Source: JBAVQS01 sp049694275
GTDB lineage: Bacteria > Chloroflexota > Anaerolineae > UBA4142 > SHND01
Direction: 5' to 3'
DNA: 22,936 nucleotides
Assembly (NCBI GenBank): GCA_049694275.1
Contig: JBAVQS010000384.1
Coordinates: 1 to 22,936, forward strand
Both the position numbers and the translations under genes were made by a program. Numbering within the stretch: the stretch's first letter is position 1; the number at the start of each line of letters is the position of its first letter. The notes beneath the pieces were generated by a model that made no database searches, had not been told where the DNA came from, and was given only the letters and a program-made list of their open reading frames with translations. Shown piece after piece: positions 21,175 through 22,936 of the stretch.

Positions 21175-22440
21175 TTACTTGGTTGGCGCGCTGGCGCCGG
21201 TCATGCCCTTGAGCAACTGGGGCAGATACCAAATCTGCGAATCGGTCGCCTTGTCGCCATCCTTGACATAGGTGGTTCCGTCCTGAAGAGTGATCGGGCC
21301 TTTCCACAGATCGATGCTGCCATCACCTAAACCGGCGATGAACTTTTGCACAGTGGCTTTGTTGTCGGCGCTCAGGCCGTTACCAAAGGTGAAACCGACC
21401 GCGCCGGTATCGGGATTCGCCAGATCTTTCCAATCCGGCGCGTCCCAATCCCAGGACTGCTTCCATTGGCCGGCTATAAAGGTCTGCACAGTCTTGAGAT
21501 ATCGCGGGCCCCAGTTAAAGTACGGGACGCCCAGGCAGGCATCGGGCGCTTCGTTGCAGCCATCCTTGTAATCGTACGAGACAGCCGATACCTTCTGGCC
21601 CTGCTTTTGCCGCTGGCCGGCGACGACCAGCGCTTCGGTCGTATCAATGCCCGAGATCACGACATCGTGGCCGCTGTTATAGAAATCGTTCGCCACCTTG
21701 GTCGGGTCGAGCGTTACGCCCGGGATGTTGAACCAAAAGCCGATCCAGGTCACGTCAAAGCTCAACTGGGCTGGATCCTTTTTGGCATAGTTCTGCCAGC
21801 AGTACTTGGCGCCCAGGTAAGCCGAATCGGCCAGGCGGCGGGTCTCGTCGTTGACCAGCGGGCCCAGGAACCCGATCTTGCCCGTCTGGGTGCTCAAAGC
21901 CGCCGAGCAGCCGGCGACCATCTTCATATACTCCATCTTGCCCATAAAGTTGCCCAGGTTGGGCGTCGCGCTATAGTTCTTGCCGTCTTTCCAGGCGCTG
22001 TCGCCCGAAACATTGATGAACGTCAGGTCGGGGTGCTTTTGGGCCGCGGTGATCGTATCGGTCTTGAAATCATCCGAGGTCGTAAAGATGAGCTTGACGC
22101 CCTTGGCGGCAAAATCTGATACCACCTGTTCGAGGGTAGTGTTCGGGCGATCCGCCGAATTCAACTTGTCGATATAGACAAAATCGGCATTCGGCAGTTT
22201 GCTCTTGACGTACTGGGCGGCTTGATAGTTTGCCTCGCTCCAGCCGTGATCGTTGTACGGGCCGACGAACACCATACCGAACGTGAATTTGGCGCCGGTC
22301 GCCGGAGCCGTCGTCGCCGCGGGCTGGGGCGCAGCCGTGGGCGGGGCCGCCGTTTGCGTCGCCGCGCCGCTGTTGCAAGCCGCGAGGGCCGTCAGGACAA
22401 AGAGCGCCAGGGCGCTAATGAGAAATAGTTTCTTGAACAC
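21175..22440 (-). CDS. BMP-family substrate-binding lipoprotein (system 2), GTG start
   Basis: The 421-residue lipoprotein has lipobox ALAAC with lipidated C22 and a short Ala/Thr/Pro tether (about 23-48). A BMP-type ligand-binding domain follows, with 'GMVFVGPYNDHGWSEANYQAA' near the N-terminus, 'FTTSDDFKTDTITAAQKHPD', 'KIGFLGPLVNDET' and 'DVVISGIDTTEALV'. It is about 60 residues longer than SBP1 and lacks the 'LSFSQS' type loop, so the ligand probably differs. Four cysteines in the mature domain ('AGCSAAL', 'KYCWQN', 'DGCNEAPDACLG') could form disulfides. The start is GTG at 22440 behind AGGAGGA. It is the first gene of system 2, encoded next to an IS66 end that lies upstream in the same orientation. 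Confidence 0.92.
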   Translation of the reverse strand: MFKKLFLISALALFVLTALAACNSGAATQTAAPPTAAPQPAATTAPATGAKFTFGMVFVGPYNDHGWSEANYQAAQYVKSKLPNADFVYIDKLNSADRPNTTLEQVVSDFAAKGVKLIFTTSDDFKTDTITAAQKHPDLTFINVSGDSAWKDGKNYSATPNLGNFMGKMEYMKMVAGCSAALSTQTGKIGFLGPLVNDETRRLADSAYLGAKYCWQNYAKKDPAQLSFDVTWIGFWFNIPGVTLDPTKVANDFYNSGHDVVISGIDTTEALVVAGQRQKQGQKVSAVSYDYKDGCNEAPDACLGVPYFNWGPRYLKTVQTFIAGQWKQSWDWDAPDWKDLANPDTGAVGFTFGNGLSADNKATVQKFIAGLGDGSIDLWKGPITLQDGTTYVKDGDKATDSQIWYLPQLLKGMTGASAPTK

Positions 22441-22604
22441 GAGATATCCTCCTCTTCGAATCGGTTGACCTGATATGCAAGAACAGTGTCTTAATCCCTA
22501 GGCATCACCTCCTTAACAATGAACTAATGCGACAATGAACCAATAAAACAAATTGTCAGCTAGACTTTATCCATTCTTCGAATTTAAGCTATTTTTGTTA
22601 CTGC
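22441..22604 (-). promoter_or_regulatory. Leader and upstream region of SBP2, with inverted and direct repeats and an orphan Shine-Dalgarno
   Basis: The 164-base AT-richer gap lies between the IS66 transposase stop and the GTG of SBP2. GACAAT (22531-22536) and ATTGTC (22552-22557) form an inverted repeat. ACAATGAAC occurs at 22516-22524 and 22532-22540. On the minus strand AAGGAGGTGAT (22514-22504), a full-length anti-16S match, lies about 60 bases before the real start with no proper reading frame behind it. ATTCGAA and the working AGGAGGA site lie next to the GTG. No convincing -35/-10 pair was found. The IS66 terminal inverted repeat must fall in this interval but could not be placed. Confidence 0.4.
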
Positions 22605-22936
22605 TCAGCCTAGTAAAGCGGGCTGAGGAGCAAGGGCAGGTGGAATATAGGGTTTCCCGGTCAGGGCCAACTGCAGAGCCGCCAATATAGGCTGACCATT
22701 TTTGCGGACAGTGGAGATGTAGCTCCGGATCTGACAGAAGACGTTGGCACCCTCTTGGCTGCGAAAACAGCCGGACACTTTCTGCTTCACCTTCGCCATG
22801 CGCAGATCGCGCTCGGCTTGGTTGTTGTCAAAGGGCACCTTAAAATCATACATGAACGCCAACGTTTCGCGCTTGTGCGTCTTCAACCGATCGAGCAGGT
22901 TCTTGGGCGGGCTTTGCTTCCGGCGGCCCCTTTTGC
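22605..22936 (-). CDS. IS66-family transposase, C-terminal part (runs off the right edge)
   Basis: The open frame enters from the right edge and ends at 22605. It reads 'KRGRRKQSPPKNLLDRL', then 'VPFDNNQAERDLRMAKVKQK', 'VSGCFRSQEGANVFCQIRSY' and 'ISTVRKNG'. This is the conserved end of the IS66 (DDE_Tnp_IS66) transposase, including the final acidic catalytic residue in 'NNQAERD'. About 110 residues are visible, and the frame is intact as far as it goes. IS66 transposases cut and paste the element, usually with two accessory genes that would lie to the right of the window. The gene points toward the importer operon. Confidence 0.93.
   Translation of the reverse strand, partial: KRGRRKQSPPKNLLDRLKTHKRETLAFMYDFKVPFDNNQAERDLRMAKVKQKVSGCFRSQEGANVFCQIRSYISTVRKNGQPILAALQLALTGKPYIPPALAPQPALLG
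22605..22936 (-). mobile_element. Right part of an IS66-family insertion element
   Basis: Only the transposase 3' end is in the window. The element end should lie between the transposase stop and the SBP2 start, most likely in the AT-rich 22550-22604 segment, but no terminal repeat can be proven without the other end. Confidence 0.75.

Noticed and set aside
22501..22514. Sequence resembling the 16S rRNA 3' end
   Set aside because: Only the anti-Shine-Dalgarno core matches and no rRNA body is next to it. It reads as a Shine-Dalgarno on the minus strand.

Overview
The window looks like chromosomal DNA from a GC-rich bacterium, most likely a Chloroflexota (Anaerolineae-like) lineage. That placement is an inference from style: several zinc-ribbon proteins with Pro/Ala linkers and one membrane helix, a BTAD/NB-ARC/TPR giant regulator, BMP-family lipoproteins with Thr/Ala/Pro linkers behind the lipobox, and a CARDB surface protein. 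No rRNA, tRNA or CRISPR array was seen.

Layout. (1) 1-540: the 3' end of a secreted CAP/SCP-domain gene with a 21-bp tandem repeat and a collapsed second CAP domain, closed by a bidirectional terminator. (2) 635-2045, minus strand: a two-gene operon for a membrane protein and a membrane-anchored diheme cytochrome c. (3) 2046-5196: a divergent promoter region carrying two pairs of direct repeats with an 11-bp period, then a 1015-aa SARP-like (BTAD) regulator with NB-ARC ATPase and TPR modules. (4) 5231-9629, plus strand: a tandemly duplicated cassette (promoter, zinc-ribbon membrane protein, lipoprotein) followed by an Lgt-like lipoprotein transferase and a soluble zinc-ribbon protein. (5) 9733-11499, minus strand: a fourth zinc-ribbon protein with a membrane helix and an extracytoplasmic CARDB-type region, behind a near-consensus promoter. 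(6) 11500-22440, all minus strand: two complete BMP-family (nucleoside-type) ABC importers with a nucleoside/guanine-type deaminase between them. (7) 22605-22936: the C-terminal end of an IS66-family transposase running off the right edge.

How the genes may work together. Right to left, the importer cluster reads SBP2, ATPase2, permease, permease; then a new promoter, deaminase, permease, permease, SBP1, ATPase1 and a rho-independent terminator. This fits uptake of nucleosides or nucleobases coupled to deamination. Strong hairpins sit directly after both binding-protein genes, as expected if the binding protein is made in excess over the ATPase.

The least familiar part is 5231-11499: four proteins sharing an N-terminal zinc ribbon, two of them each paired with a lipoprotein of unrecognised fold, plus an enzyme family that lipidates lipoproteins. 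The paired arrangement was copied in tandem with its promoter, so it behaves as a unit. I could not assign it a known function and regard it as the best candidate for an undescribed envelope system.
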